From: Acidobacteria bacterium Ga0077534
GTDB taxonomy: Bacteria; Acidobacteriota; Blastocatellia; Pyrinomonadales; Pyrinomonadaceae
Assembly: GCA_001464455.1 (NCBI GenBank)
Contig: LNEI01000019.1
Coordinates: forward strand, 1 to 64,000
Reading direction: 5' to 3'
Length of the DNA stretch: 64,000 nt
Positions 33,362 to 42,265 of the stretch are shown piece by piece; within the stretch, counting starts at the first letter, position 1, and each line of letters begins with the position of its first letter. Both the position numbers and the translations under genes were made by a program. A model generated the notes under the pieces. It worked only from the letters and a program-made list of their open reading frames with translations, was not told the origin of the DNA and ran no database searches.

Positions 33362-34009
33362 TTAGATCTCACGCAAAAACGTTCTGGCGGGAGAGCCGTC
33401 GCCGGTTGCTCCATCGTATTTCAGCGGCGAGCAGATAAGTTCATAATCACCCGCAGGAACTTCGCGAAGATCGACGCCTTCGAGGATCACGACCTCTTTT
33501 TCGAGCAAAGCAATGTGGACTGGTTTTCCGGGGCCGCCGCTCTTCTCGATCGAGAGATAGTCGATGCCAACGAGCACCACGTTATTATCTACCAATAATT
33601 TCGCTGTATCGTGAGTCAAGTAGGTGAAATCAGTACGAAAGCCAAGCTCTGGCGTCGACCAAAATGCCGAGTTCCTTGTTTTGAACAGAACGCGGCTGAC
33701 ATAGGCGATATCGCCGACGTGTTCTGGTTCGATCTCCATAATATCATGCGGAACTTCGATAACGCGGCACGGCCCAATGAGCTTTTGCGGATCGATCTCG
33801 TGAACGCGTTTTGCTCCGTCGATAAAATGATTCGGAGCATCGACGTGCGTCGCCGTGTGAACGCCGAGCGATATCTGCGATACGTTGGCAGACGAACCGT
33901 CAGCGATCGACTTGAACGAATTGATCTCGACGCCGGGATCGCCCTTGTAAATAGGTGTTTCGGCGCTGATGGCGACCGTTATGTCATATATCTTCATTTC
34001 CGCAAGCAT
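33362..34009 (-). CDS. Cyclase family metal-dependent hydrolase, KynB-like formamidase
   Basis: 215 residues. The family metal-binding motif HxGTHxDxPxH is seen as HTATHVDAPNH, with the opening YDITVAISAETPIYKGDPGV. The group includes bacterial kynurenine formamidase (KynB), isatin hydrolase and related cyclases. The window also carries kynA at 42824, which makes N-formylkynurenine, the KynB substrate; that link is inference because the genes are about 9 kb apart. Residue Met5 is a possible alternative start (33997). Confidence 0.82.
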   Translation of the reverse strand: MLAEMKIYDITVAISAETPIYKGDPGVEINSFKSIADGSSANVSQISLGVHTATHVDAPNHFIDGAKRVHEIDPQKLIGPCRVIEVPHDIMEIEPEHVGDIAYVSRVLFKTRNSAFWSTPELGFRTDFTYLTHDTAKLLVDNNVVLVGIDYLSIEKSGGPGKPVHIALLEKEVVILEGVDLREVPAGDYELICSPLKYDGATGDGSPARTFLREI

Positions 34010-34076
34010 AAACGATGGACCGCCAACTTATCAAGATTTGGAATCATCGCCGACCTTTGGTGTAATCATTAACAAG

Positions 34077-34361
34077 ATGGAGATCAAACATATAGAAAAA
34101 GGCGGACGCGGAGCTTTTGTCATTCGGGTTGATGGGAAACGCGTCGCCGAAATGGCTTATAAAGTTGACAGCGAGACGGCGTTTACCATTGACCACACCG
34201 AGGTTGATGAGAGCCTTCGCGGCCAGAAGGTCGGCGATAAATTGCTTGCGGAGGCGGTGAAATACGCCCGTGAAAAGGGCATGAAAATATCGGCGACCTG
34301 CACATTTGCCCAAAAGAAATTCAAAGAGAACACGGACTACGCCGACGTTTTTGCGGGTTAA
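34077..34361 (+). CDS. Small GNAT protein (YjdJ/NATD1 type)
   Basis: 94 residues from the ATG at 34077; the extended frame to 33969 overlaps the divergent cyclase gene. This short GNAT form has the pattern FTIDHTEVDESLRGQKVGDK (acetyl-CoA loop RGQKVGDKL), then AVKYAREKGMKISATCTFAQ and FKENTDYADVF. Such proteins are the size of human NATD1. The substrate is unknown. It lies 3 nt before mqnA and probably shares its transcript. Confidence 0.85.
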   Translation: MEIKHIEKGGRGAFVIRVDGKRVAEMAYKVDSETAFTIDHTEVDESLRGQKVGDKLLAEAVKYAREKGMKISATCTFAQKKFKENTDYADVFAG

Positions 34362-34364
34362 CGG

Positions 34365-35177
34365 ATGGATCAACCAAGGATCTCAGCCTCAAGCTACTCA
34401 AATACGGCACCGCTCGTCTGGTCGTTCCTCTACGGGAAAAACCATGGCAAAGCGGAGCTGATCATGGATACGGCACCGGCACGTTCCGCTGAACTGCTGT
34501 TACAGGACCGCGTCGATGCAGCACTCGTTCCGGTTATCGCCTACCAGATGATCGACGGCGTCCGGCTGATTCCAGACGTTTGTGTCGGAGCCCGGGCGCG
34601 CGTTCGCAGTGTCTGCCTCGTCACGAAAGGCGTTGATCTGAAGGATGTTCGCACCGTTTCGCTCGACACTTCCTCACGAACCTCGGTTGCTCTGACAAAG
34701 ATAATTTTCCGCGAATTCCTGGGTTTCGAACCGGAATGGAAGGTTTCCCGGCCCGACATTGACGCAATGCTCACCGATTCCGACGCGGCCCTGCTCATCG
34801 GCGATCCCGCGCTCCGCCTCTCAGCCGACTCCAGACTCCAGACACCAGACTCCGGACTCAAATACTATGATCTCGCCGAGCTCTGGAAACATCACACCGG
34901 CCTCGGCTTCGTCTTCGCCATGTGGATGACCCGCCGCGAAAAGGTAGCTATAGATTTCGCCTCAGCCCGCGACGAGGGCATCGCCCACATCGACGAGATC
35001 ATCGCCAACTACGAAACCGACATCCACCTCGGCCGCGATGAGATGCGTCAATATCTGTCAGAGAATATTTCTTATTCGATAGATGATTCGATGAAGAAAG
35101 GGATGGAGCTGTATTTCAACCTCGCAGCACAGCACGGGTTGATCGAAAGATCGAGAGAACTTCAATTCCTGGTCTGA
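34365..35177 (+). CDS. mqnA: Chorismate dehydratase, futalosine menaquinone pathway
   Basis: Converts chorismate to 3-[(1-carboxyvinyl)oxy]benzoate, the entry to futalosine-route menaquinone. 270 residues with the solute-binding-protein-like fold: RISASSYSNTAPLVWSF, LLLQDRVDAALVPVIAYQMI, SLDTSSRTSVALTKIIF and LLIGDPALRL. A run of heptamers (34827-34861) adds a SRLQTPDSGLK stretch after ALRLSAD that other MqnA proteins do not usually have. The gene is 3 nt after the GNAT gene. mqnC follows at 35772, but a YdeI-like gene on the other strand lies between. Confidence 0.9.
   Translation: MDQPRISASSYSNTAPLVWSFLYGKNHGKAELIMDTAPARSAELLLQDRVDAALVPVIAYQMIDGVRLIPDVCVGARARVRSVCLVTKGVDLKDVRTVSLDTSSRTSVALTKIIFREFLGFEPEWKVSRPDIDAMLTDSDAALLIGDPALRLSADSRLQTPDSGLKYYDLAELWKHHTGLGFVFAMWMTRREKVAIDFASARDEGIAHIDEIIANYETDIHLGRDEMRQYLSENISYSIDDSMKKGMELYFNLAAQHGLIERSRELQFLV
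34827..34861. repeat. Heptamer tandem repeat inside mqnA
   Basis: Five 7-bp units: GACTCCA, GACTCCA, GACACCA, GACTCCG and GACTCAA. They lie in the coding frame and produce a short Ser/Pro-rich loop. Confidence 0.85.
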
Positions 35178-35186
35178 CCTCTTCAA

Positions 35187-35720
35187 TTAGAATTCCATTA
35201 TCGGGCGTTTTAGCTGACGATTCAGGACGTCGTCGATTATCTTGCCTTCGTTTTCTTTCAGGTGTTCGACGACGATGAGAGCTTGATGGATTCGCAGGTC
35301 GACATCTTTTGAGCGGGAGAGCAGATACAGCATGGAACGCTGTTTTCCTTTAGAAAGTGCGTGAAAGAGCCGGTCGCCCTCGGGATCCTGATTTAGAACC
35401 TCCTCAAATTCCTCAGGCATAGGCAGGCCGTATTTACTCTCGTCCTTGACGAGCACGACATCGACCATGTCACCCGCGACAACGCCGACCTCGTCGCGTT
35501 TCTTTTTGTTGACGATGATGTAAAACACCTCGCCCCACGGCATCAACGCGCATTGAAAAGACTCGCCGCCATTGATCGAACAGATCACTCGTTTGAACTT
35601 ATCGGGGAACTGAAATTTGTCGACAATGCTTTTATCAACGATCAGAAAATGCCAGCCGGAACCGGTCGATGAGATCGACAGCTCGGTTTTGAATCTGACT
35701 TGGTCTAAGGGCTTTGCCAT
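35187..35720 (-). CDS. DUF1905/YdeI-like protein
   Basis: 177 residues. The N-terminal DUF1905 part (RFKTELSISSTGSGWHFLIV, then GGESFQCALMPWGEVFYIIV and GDMVDVVLVKDESKYG) is followed by a YdeI/OmpD-associated tail (FHALSKGKQRSMLYLLSRSK, then RIHQALIVVEHL). The two parts are often fused. The function is unknown. It lies between mqnA and mqnC on the opposite strand. Confidence 0.82.
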   Translation of the reverse strand: MAKPLDQVRFKTELSISSTGSGWHFLIVDKSIVDKFQFPDKFKRVICSINGGESFQCALMPWGEVFYIIVNKKKRDEVGVVAGDMVDVVLVKDESKYGLPMPEEFEEVLNQDPEGDRLFHALSKGKQRSMLYLLSRSKDVDLRIHQALIVVEHLKENEGKIIDDVLNRQLKRPIMEF

Positions 35721-35771
35721 TACTTATCTTGTTCATACAGTTTAGATTTGTATTTTGTTAAAATAAAGGCA

Positions 35772-36947
35772 ATGAAAAGCGATATTCAGCCTATTTTGGA
35801 CAAAGCCTTAGGCGGCGAACGCCTGACGGTGGAAGATTGCACTGCTCTGCTCGAATCCCACGATTTCGTCCGCATAGGCCTCGCTGCTGACGAGATCCGC
35901 CAACGCAAAAATCCCGGCGATGTAGTCACCTACATCATCGATCGCAACATCAATTACACCAACGTCTGCAACGTAGTCTGCACCTTCTGCGCGTTCTATC
36001 GCCGGCCCGGCAAGCCCGACACATACGTACATTCGATCGAGGAGATTTGCACTCGTATCGACGAAACCATCGCCCTCGGCGGCACCGGTGTACTGATGCA
36101 GGGCGGACTGCATCCTGATTTTAATATCGAGTGGTACGAAGACCTTTTGAGTACGCTGCACGCAAAGTATCCAAAATTCCAGCTCCACTGCTTCTCACCG
36201 CCCGAGATCCACAATATCTCGCTGATCTCAAAGCTGGATTACGAAACCATCCTTCGACGTTTGAAAGCCGCAGGCCTCAATTCAATGCCCGGCGGCGGCG
36301 GCGAAATTCTCGATGACGAGGTGCGTGCGAGAGTCTCGACCAAATGCAACACCCAGGAATGGCTCGACGTTATGCGTGCCGTTCACAAGGTGGGACTGAT
36401 CTCGACCGGCACCATGATGTTCGGCATAGGTGACAAGATCGAACACCGCGTCCGCCACCTCGACCGCATACGCCAGGTCCAGGACGAAGCTCTCGCGGCA
36501 AAGGCCATCGATCCAAACTACGGCGAGTTCACCGCCTTTATCCCGTGGACCTTCCAACGCGAAAACACCGCCTTGGGCCGCAAGATAACAGAAGAACCGA
36601 CCGGCATTGACTACCTCCAAATGCTGGCGGTCTCACGCCTATTCCTAGACAACATCCAACACATCCAGGCAAGCTGGCTGACCCAAGGCATAAAACTCGG
36701 CCAAACGAGTCTGCGTTTCGGCGCCGACGACATGGGCTCCATCATGATCGAAGAAAACGTAGTCTCCGCCGCCGGAGCCCACAACGAAGCCAACGAACGC
36801 GACCTCCGCTACCAGATCCGCGAAGCTGGTTACACGCCGCAGCAGCGAGACATTCTCTATAACTACATCGACCGCGAAAACGTCGATTCCCTGGACAGGA
36901 GCGATTCGATGAAATTGAAACAGTTGAGTGTTGCGTTTGCAGACTGA
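35772..36947 (+). CDS. mqnC: Cyclic dehypoxanthinyl futalosine synthase (radical SAM)
   Basis: 391 residues from the ATG at 35772. The radical SAM cluster is C66-x3-C70-x2-C73 in NVCNVVCTFCAFYR. The MqnC/MqnE group is shown by GVLMQGGLHPDFNIEWYEDL, GLNSMPGGGGEIL and AFIPWTFQRENTAL. The PGGGGEIL form and PWTFQ favour MqnC over MqnE. It cyclises dehypoxanthine futalosine. Together with mqnA the window shows the futalosine route; mqnB, mqnD and mqnE are not in it. Confidence 0.93.
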   Translation: MKSDIQPILDKALGGERLTVEDCTALLESHDFVRIGLAADEIRQRKNPGDVVTYIIDRNINYTNVCNVVCTFCAFYRRPGKPDTYVHSIEEICTRIDETIALGGTGVLMQGGLHPDFNIEWYEDLLSTLHAKYPKFQLHCFSPPEIHNISLISKLDYETILRRLKAAGLNSMPGGGGEILDDEVRARVSTKCNTQEWLDVMRAVHKVGLISTGTMMFGIGDKIEHRVRHLDRIRQVQDEALAAKAIDPNYGEFTAFIPWTFQRENTALGRKITEEPTGIDYLQMLAVSRLFLDNIQHIQASWLTQGIKLGQTSLRFGADDMGSIMIEENVVSAAGAHNEANERDLRYQIREAGYTPQQRDILYNYIDRENVDSLDRSDSMKLKQLSVAFAD

Positions 36948-36968
36948 TCGCGAGAGGACTAAACAACT

Positions 36969-38081
36969 ATGAAGATCTTTTTGCTGTTGTTTACGCTTAT
37001 TCCAGTTTTTTCTTCCTTTAGTGAAGACACCAAGCGGGAGAGAGCTTCATGTCCGGGAATGATGCCGGAAACCGCCTGTGTAGATTTCTGGCGTTACGAG
37101 TATGTTTTTACTGCCACCGTCTTAAGAGCCGAGCTGAAACCATATTCGACCACAGACGCTGTTCCGTACTGGCAACAGCATGCGGGTTTAACAGCCACAC
37201 TAAGGATTGACGAACTTTTTCGGGGATCAGCCTTAGGTACAGAGGTAACGATCGAGATGGGCGACTGCTATTACCCATTCGAGGCTGGCAGATCATATCT
37301 CGTATATGCGAACAAGCATGGAGGTAAGCTTCAACAGCGCCGGAATATGAGCCGAACGCTTCTGCTTTCTGATGCTGCGGAGGATTTGAAATATATCCGT
37401 TCCCTTCCCTCAGCACCGCCCAGCCGGATTTTTGGAAAGGTCTATGAGGCTGCCGCTGGCGGAAATCTGCTGATAGTACAAGATTCAATGCAAGGATCGA
37501 AACCATCGCACGGCGTGAAAGTCGTTGCCAAATCGGGCAGTAAAACGTACGAAACCCAGACAGAACAGGATGGTTCGTACGAATTTGTAGGCTTGCCGGC
37601 AGCATCCTACGATATTCGATTGGACATACCTACACATCTCGACTCACGGACGCATCAAGTGACGGTAAATGCAAAAGGCTGTTATCCAGCGTCGTTCTAC
37701 ATTGAGCCCACGGGCAGCATTTCCGGGCGTTTGGTGGACCATGTCGGAAAGCCTGTGGCAAATTCGGTTGTAAGCATTTTTCTGACGACAGGTGTCACAG
37801 AACAACTGATCGAAAAAGTGCAGGGCTATCAATTGCGGAGGTCGCAAACTGACGGGAGCGGCTCTTTTTCATTTAATCGCCTTCCTGCTGGCGAATATTT
37901 TCTGGCAGTTAACCTGACTGAAAAGGAGCAGGTAAAGACTAATGAAGCTGTAGGCTATCAGCGATTTTTTTACCCCGGTGTAACGAGGGTCACCGCTGCC
38001 AGTCCGATCTTGCTCGACCACGGAAAAGCTTTAAGGAATGTAGAAATCGTAATGCCGCAGGAGTCTCGCAAAATCCAGTGA
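36969..38081 (+). CDS. Exported protein with CarboxypepD_reg-like domains
   Basis: 370 residues. A signal peptide (about 1-18) leads into an N-terminal region rich in Cys and aromatic residues (CPGMMPETACVDFWRYEY to RSYLVYANKHGG). That region resembles TIMP-like/netrin-like modules by the CxxF...V..A pattern, an uncertain call. Two regulatory Ig-like domains follow: HGVKVVAKSGSKTYETQTEQ with DGSYEFVGLPAASYDIRL, and GSISGRLVDHVGKPVANSVV with GSFSFNRLPAGEYFLAVN. Such proteins are common in acidobacteria. The stop overlaps the upstream extension of the next gene. Confidence 0.75.
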   Translation: MKIFLLLFTLIPVFSSFSEDTKRERASCPGMMPETACVDFWRYEYVFTATVLRAELKPYSTTDAVPYWQQHAGLTATLRIDELFRGSALGTEVTIEMGDCYYPFEAGRSYLVYANKHGGKLQQRRNMSRTLLLSDAAEDLKYIRSLPSAPPSRIFGKVYEAAAGGNLLIVQDSMQGSKPSHGVKVVAKSGSKTYETQTEQDGSYEFVGLPAASYDIRLDIPTHLDSRTHQVTVNAKGCYPASFYIEPTGSISGRLVDHVGKPVANSVVSIFLTTGVTEQLIEKVQGYQLRRSQTDGSGSFSFNRLPAGEYFLAVNLTEKEQVKTNEAVGYQRFFYPGVTRVTAASPILLDHGKALRNVEIVMPQESRKIQ

Positions 38082-38122
38082 ACTTCTATCAGGATAAATT
38101 TTACTTTTTCAGGAGGATTGTT

Positions 38123-38929
38123 ATGAGCCCAACTATCTCTAATGCTTTCAAGGTCGCCGTGCTTCTGGTCATGTTTGGTACCCTAGGCCAAATTGCGGCT
38201 AAATCGGCCGACTGGTCTAACACTATCGCGGCCGTTGTTTTGGATGAGCGGCTTTATACGATCGAAAAAAGCGGGGCGCTTTATGGCGTGGACCTTGGGA
38301 ATGGAAAGTGGGTGCAGATCGGAAAGGCGGAGTTTGCCAATACGCGGCTTTTCTTTGCGGGGAATCGGAATCTACTGACTATCGAGAATGACGGCAGTCT
38401 TTATCGGGTCGATCCCGGCAATGGTTCCTGGGTTCGGGTTGGAAAAGCCGGCGACTGGAAAGGGACATTGGCCGGAGCGTTTGTAAATGGCCGGCTTTAT
38501 ACGGTCGAAGCAAGCGGAGCGATGTACGCGACGAACCCGGGAACGGGTGCTTGGGCCCAAGTTGGTAAATCGGAATTTGGGAATTCGCTGCGGCTTTTCG
38601 CTACCGAAGACTCGCTTTTCTCCATTGAAAAGGATGGAAGTCTGTATTGGATCAGTCCTTCGGATGGCTCGTGGCGTCGGATCGGTAAGGCCGGAGACTG
38701 GAAAAACACGACCGCACGCACGACCTTGAATGGCAAGATCTACACCACCGAATCGAGCGGAGCTTTATATGAAACCAACCCAGCAAACGGCTCGTGGCGT
38801 CAGATCGGCAAGGCTGAGTTTGGCAAAACCCGTTTTCTCTTTAGTGCTAACGGCTCACTTTATTCGATGGAGAACGGCGGGATATATCGCATCAATACAT
38901 CGAACGGAACCTGGGTCGCGGTCGGTTAA
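38123..38929 (+). CDS. Exported beta-propeller-like repeat protein (tectonin/tachylectin type)
   Basis: 268 residues from the ATG at 38123, which has an AGGAGG site 6 nt upstream. A signal peptide is followed by about six repeats of roughly 42 residues. Each has the core LYTIEKSGALYGVDLGNGKW and then V-Q-I-G-K. Odd and even repeats differ (GDWKxT against AEFxNT), so the repeats seem to come in pairs. Tectonin-like propellers bind sugars or lipids at the surface. The function is not known. Confidence 0.82.
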   Translation: MSPTISNAFKVAVLLVMFGTLGQIAAKSADWSNTIAAVVLDERLYTIEKSGALYGVDLGNGKWVQIGKAEFANTRLFFAGNRNLLTIENDGSLYRVDPGNGSWVRVGKAGDWKGTLAGAFVNGRLYTVEASGAMYATNPGTGAWAQVGKSEFGNSLRLFATEDSLFSIEKDGSLYWISPSDGSWRRIGKAGDWKNTTARTTLNGKIYTTESSGALYETNPANGSWRQIGKAEFGKTRFLFSANGSLYSMENGGIYRINTSNGTWVAVG

Positions 38930-38931
38930 GA

Positions 38932-39267
38932 ATGGGAGCTAAGATCGCGGCATTTCTCCTGACAACGATCGCCTGCCTGGCGGCGGCGGTCGTTCTGTTT
39001 TTCGCGATGCTCCTCGCGATGAACGGCTACAGCGAATCGGACGGGCTCTGGGGAATTGGGGCCTTCGCCATACTCGCGGTTTTTACGGCTCTGCTGTCCG
39101 GCGGCGGTGCGGTGCTGCTGACAAACAGGTTAAAGACAAAGCAATTCGGCACCGCCGGCTCTTTGCTTATAGCGGTTCCGGTCTTCTCGATCATAGGCTC
39201 CGTTCTCGAGGTGCTGTGCAGCATCATCGGCATTCTTGTTGCCGAATTTGTTAGAAAGAATTTTTGA
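38932..39267 (+). CDS. Small integral membrane protein of unknown function
   Basis: 111 residues with three hydrophobic segments (about 5-29, 42-64, 75-105) and few charges. It begins MGAKIAAFLLTTIACLAAAV and ends ILVAEFVRKNF. The start codon follows the beta-propeller gene stop by 2 nt and the next gene starts 4 nt after its stop, so it belongs to a tight plus-strand string. I recognise no family. Confidence 0.7.
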   Translation: MGAKIAAFLLTTIACLAAAVVLFFAMLLAMNGYSESDGLWGIGAFAILAVFTALLSGGGAVLLTNRLKTKQFGTAGSLLIAVPVFSIIGSVLEVLCSIIGILVAEFVRKNF

Positions 39268-39271
39268 TCCG

Positions 39272-39721
39272 ATGCCGCAGATAGTCCTCGAAACCGTGAT
39301 AAATGCCCCGGCCGAAAGGTGTTTCGACCTCATGCGAGACGTCCGGCTTCACACGAAGACCGTCGCAAAAACGCGTGAGAATGCCGTCGCGGGCGTGACT
39401 GACGGAAAGATCGGGCTCGGCCAGACAGTGACGTTCGAGGGAACTCATTTTGGCATGCGGCAACGGTTAACGGTCAAGGTCGTCGAGTTCGAACGGCCGC
39501 GTTTATTCGTCGATGAGATGATCGAAGGAACGTTCCAATCTTTCAAACATATTCACGAATTTTCCCCGGTCGAAGGCGGTACGCTGATGCTCGACACTGT
39601 GATATGGACTTCACCGTTTGGGATAATAGGAAGGCTCGTCGACGGTCTTCTGCTCGAGCGTCATCTGCGATCTCTCATCGGCGGGCGAAACGCCATGCTG
39701 AAAAAGATAGCGGAAAGTTAG
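39272..39721 (+). CDS. SRPBCC family protein
   Basis: 149 residues from the ATG at 39272 (MPQIVLETVINAPAERCFDL), a typical SRPBCC opening. Later strands are GLGQTVTFEGTHFGMRQRLT and VDEMIEGTFQSFKHIHEFSP, and the C-terminal helix is HLRSLIGGRNAMLKKIAE. Such single-domain proteins bind lipids or act as cyclases. It directly follows the small membrane protein gene. A longer frame from 39236 overlaps that gene and is unlikely. Confidence 0.82.
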   Translation: MPQIVLETVINAPAERCFDLMRDVRLHTKTVAKTRENAVAGVTDGKIGLGQTVTFEGTHFGMRQRLTVKVVEFERPRLFVDEMIEGTFQSFKHIHEFSPVEGGTLMLDTVIWTSPFGIIGRLVDGLLLERHLRSLIGGRNAMLKKIAES

Positions 39722-39851
39722 TAGCGGCGAAACCGACGTGGGCAAAGCAAGATACTTACGCTCCAGTCTGACAAATCTATTACAAACTTCTCCGACTGAA
39801 ACTGTTAGTCTAATACTGTCTTTATTTTAGCATTCGTACTCACATCATTTA

Positions 39852-40709
39852 ATGCAAAATGTTCTCGACTTCAAGCGGGTTGGTCAGACCATAAATTGGC
39901 GTAATGCCATCATGGTTACGTCGTTTCATATCGTTGCTATTGGCGTATTTTTCACGTTTAGCTGGCAGAATCTCGCAGCACTCGTGATAGGAAACTGGAT
40001 CGTCGGCAGCCTCGGGGTTGGGCTCGGCTGGCATCGATTGCTCACGCATCGCAGCTTTAAGGCCCCGAAATGGCTCGAGTATCTGCTCTCGTCGCTGGCA
40101 TGCATGTCGATGCAGGATCCGCCGGACAAGTGGATCGCGACACATCGGATGCATCACGCATTTACCGATACTGACAAAGATCCGCACTCGATCCGCCCGG
40201 GTTTCTGGTGGGCACAGATCGGTTGGGTCGTGTGGGGCAAGGCTCAGGATCACGACAAAGCAACGCTGCAAAAGTACGTTCCCGATCTGATGAAAGACCG
40301 GGGCCACGTGCTGATCTCAAACTTTTACCTCGTTCCGATCATTCTCTCGATCGGCGTTTTCTGGGCGATCGGCGGTTGGTCGATGGTCATTTGGGGCGTT
40401 TTTGCACGCGTCGTTTATGGCTGGCACACGACCTGGTTCGTCAATTCCTTGTCGCATATGTACGGCGGCCGTCCGCACGACACCGGCGATATGTCGACAA
40501 ACAACTGGTTCGTCGCGATCCTCACCTTCGGCGAAGGCTGGCACAACAATCATCACATGTGGCCAACATCGGCGAGACATGGATTGAAATGGTACCAATT
40601 CGATCAAAATTGGATCACGATCCGCATCTTCGAAAAGCTCGGCTGGGCAAAAAATATACGATTATTTAACACCGAACGAGAACCGATCGAATTGAAACAA
40701 GCGGCGTAA
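39852..40709 (+). CDS. Acyl-CoA/fatty acid desaturase
   Basis: 285 residues. The three histidine boxes of membrane desaturases are present: H61-RLLT-H66, H98-RM-HH102 and a later HNNHH (WHNNHHMWPTSARHG). The hydrophobic segments fit four transmembrane helices. The spacing and the boxes match delta-9 acyl-CoA desaturases, which put a double bond in membrane fatty acids. It probably adjusts membrane fluidity. The final NTEREPIELKQAA is a soluble tail. Confidence 0.93.
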   Translation: MQNVLDFKRVGQTINWRNAIMVTSFHIVAIGVFFTFSWQNLAALVIGNWIVGSLGVGLGWHRLLTHRSFKAPKWLEYLLSSLACMSMQDPPDKWIATHRMHHAFTDTDKDPHSIRPGFWWAQIGWVVWGKAQDHDKATLQKYVPDLMKDRGHVLISNFYLVPIILSIGVFWAIGGWSMVIWGVFARVVYGWHTTWFVNSLSHMYGGRPHDTGDMSTNNWFVAILTFGEGWHNNHHMWPTSARHGLKWYQFDQNWITIRIFEKLGWAKNIRLFNTEREPIELKQAA

Positions 40710-40729
40710 AGCACTAAGATTCGGGGAGT

Positions 40730-41884
40730 ATGAACATCAGCAAACTGTCCTTTCTCCTGCGTCAGGTGATGCTTCTGAGCTTGGTTTTCGCTTTCTACGC
40801 GGCTTCCGCGGCCCAGTCTACGTTCAAGCCGAAAGTCATACGTGCTCTGCCGGTCTACAAGACCGAGAACGTGATCCTGATTACACTCGACGGAGCCCGC
40901 ACGCAGGAGATATTTGGCGGATTGGACGCTGATATCTTTCGTAGCGTCAATAAGAACTTTGACAAGACCGCGGCATTTAAGAACTACAATGCCGCTACCG
41001 CCAAAGAACGCCGCGAAAAGCTGATGCCGTTCTTTTGGAAGACGCTGATGACATCGCACGGCTCGATCGCCGGGAACCGAGACTTGAAAAGTGAGGTCAA
41101 GACCACAAACAGACTGTGGTTTTCGTATCCCGGCTATTCTGAGATTCTCACTGGTGAGGCTCATGACGATGTGATCAATAGCAACAGCCATCCGCAGAAT
41201 CCGTATCCATCAGTGCTGGATTTCGTGAACAAAAAGCTCGCCGCCGGACCAAATGCAGTTGCTGAATTCTCCTCATGGGACGCATTCATGCGGATCGCGA
41301 CGAACAAGCCGGGCTCCTTTGTCGTCAATGCGGCGTACGAAACGTACCCAACGGATAACAAAGAAATAAATGAGCTCTTTCGTCTACAATCGCACGTCCT
41401 CGCACCGTGGCCGAGCGTTCGCCATGACTATTTTACGTTCAAGATAGCAATGGCCCATATGAAGCAGTACCGGACGCGGGCAATTCATATTGGGTTTGAC
41501 GAGACAGACGACTACGCCCACGACAAGAATTACGAACGCGTCCTAGACACGCTGCACCTGACCGACAAGTGGATCGCGGAGCTATGGCAATTTGTCCAAA
41601 CCGACCCGCGATACAATGGACGTACCTCCATTGTTATTACAGTCGATCACGGCCGCGGAAACTCGGCAAAGGACTGGTCCGATCACGGTAAGGACGTCCC
41701 CGAGGCCCAGTATATCTGGATGGCATTCGTTAGCCCCGACGTCGGGCTCCGCGGTGAATGGAAGGACACCGAGACTATCTATCAGAATCAGATCGCGGCG
41801 ACGCTATGCAAGTTTATCGGACTGGATTATAGTGAACAGAATCGGGAGGCGGGAAAGCCCATAGCACGCCTCTTTGTGAAGTAG
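40730..41884 (+). CDS. Exported alkaline phosphatase superfamily (sulfatase-like) protein
   Basis: 384 residues with a signal peptide ending ASAAQ. The metal-binding pattern of the superfamily can be seen: NVILITLDGARTQEIFGG (first Asp with a Thr at the nucleophile region), HIGFDETDDYAHDKNYE and IVITVDHGRGNSAKDWSDHG. It opens after an N-terminal region about 30 residues long. The substrate could be a phosphate or sulfate ester. The gene is 20 nt after the desaturase gene and directly abuts the DUF962 gene. Confidence 0.8.
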   Translation: MNISKLSFLLRQVMLLSLVFAFYAASAAQSTFKPKVIRALPVYKTENVILITLDGARTQEIFGGLDADIFRSVNKNFDKTAAFKNYNAATAKERREKLMPFFWKTLMTSHGSIAGNRDLKSEVKTTNRLWFSYPGYSEILTGEAHDDVINSNSHPQNPYPSVLDFVNKKLAAGPNAVAEFSSWDAFMRIATNKPGSFVVNAAYETYPTDNKEINELFRLQSHVLAPWPSVRHDYFTFKIAMAHMKQYRTRAIHIGFDETDDYAHDKNYERVLDTLHLTDKWIAELWQFVQTDPRYNGRTSIVITVDHGRGNSAKDWSDHGKDVPEAQYIWMAFVSPDVGLRGEWKDTETIYQNQIAATLCKFIGLDYSEQNREAGKPIARLFVK

Positions 41885-42205
41885 ATGATCAAGAACTACG
41901 CAGAGTTCTGGGATTTTTACGTGCAGGAGCATAGATTGCCGCTCACGCGACTTCTGCATTTCATAGGCACTTCGCTCGGCATCGCATTGCTCATCTGGTT
42001 CATCTGGCGTGGCACCTGGTATTACTTCCCGATTTGTTTCGTTAGCGGCTACGCCTTTGCTTGGTTCGCACACTTCGTGGTTGAAAAGAATCGCCCAGCA
42101 ACCTTCAAGCATCCTTTCTGGTCCTTTATTTCGGACTACAAGATGATGTGGTATATGCTAACGGGCCGAATGGGCAGCGAGGTGCGGCGCGTAACTTCTA
42201 GGTAA
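41885..42205 (+). CDS. DUF962 (Mpo1-like) membrane protein
   Basis: 106 residues. The family pattern is clear: WDFYVQEHRLPLTRLLHFIG, then AWFAHFVVEKNRPATFKHPF and SDYKMMWYMLTGRM. Two to three hydrophobic segments are present. The yeast relative Mpo1 is a dioxygenase in alpha-oxidation of 2-hydroxy fatty acids using the conserved His. Bacterial members may share that chemistry. The ATG follows the previous stop without a gap. Confidence 0.87.
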   Translation: MIKNYAEFWDFYVQEHRLPLTRLLHFIGTSLGIALLIWFIWRGTWYYFPICFVSGYAFAWFAHFVVEKNRPATFKHPFWSFISDYKMMWYMLTGRMGSEVRRVTSR

Positions 42206-42207
42206 AA

Positions 42208-42243
42208 GGGCCGCCGGAATCGAGTATTCCCGGCGGCCCGTTT
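42208..42243. terminator. Bidirectional terminator between DUF962 and cold shock genes
   Basis: GGGCCGCCGG and CCGGCGGCCC form a very stable stem over a short A/T-rich loop. GTTTC follows on the plus strand, and CTTTTACC on the minus strand. Confidence 0.85.
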
Positions 42244-42265
42244 CAGTTGTGGTTCAAGATCCCCG

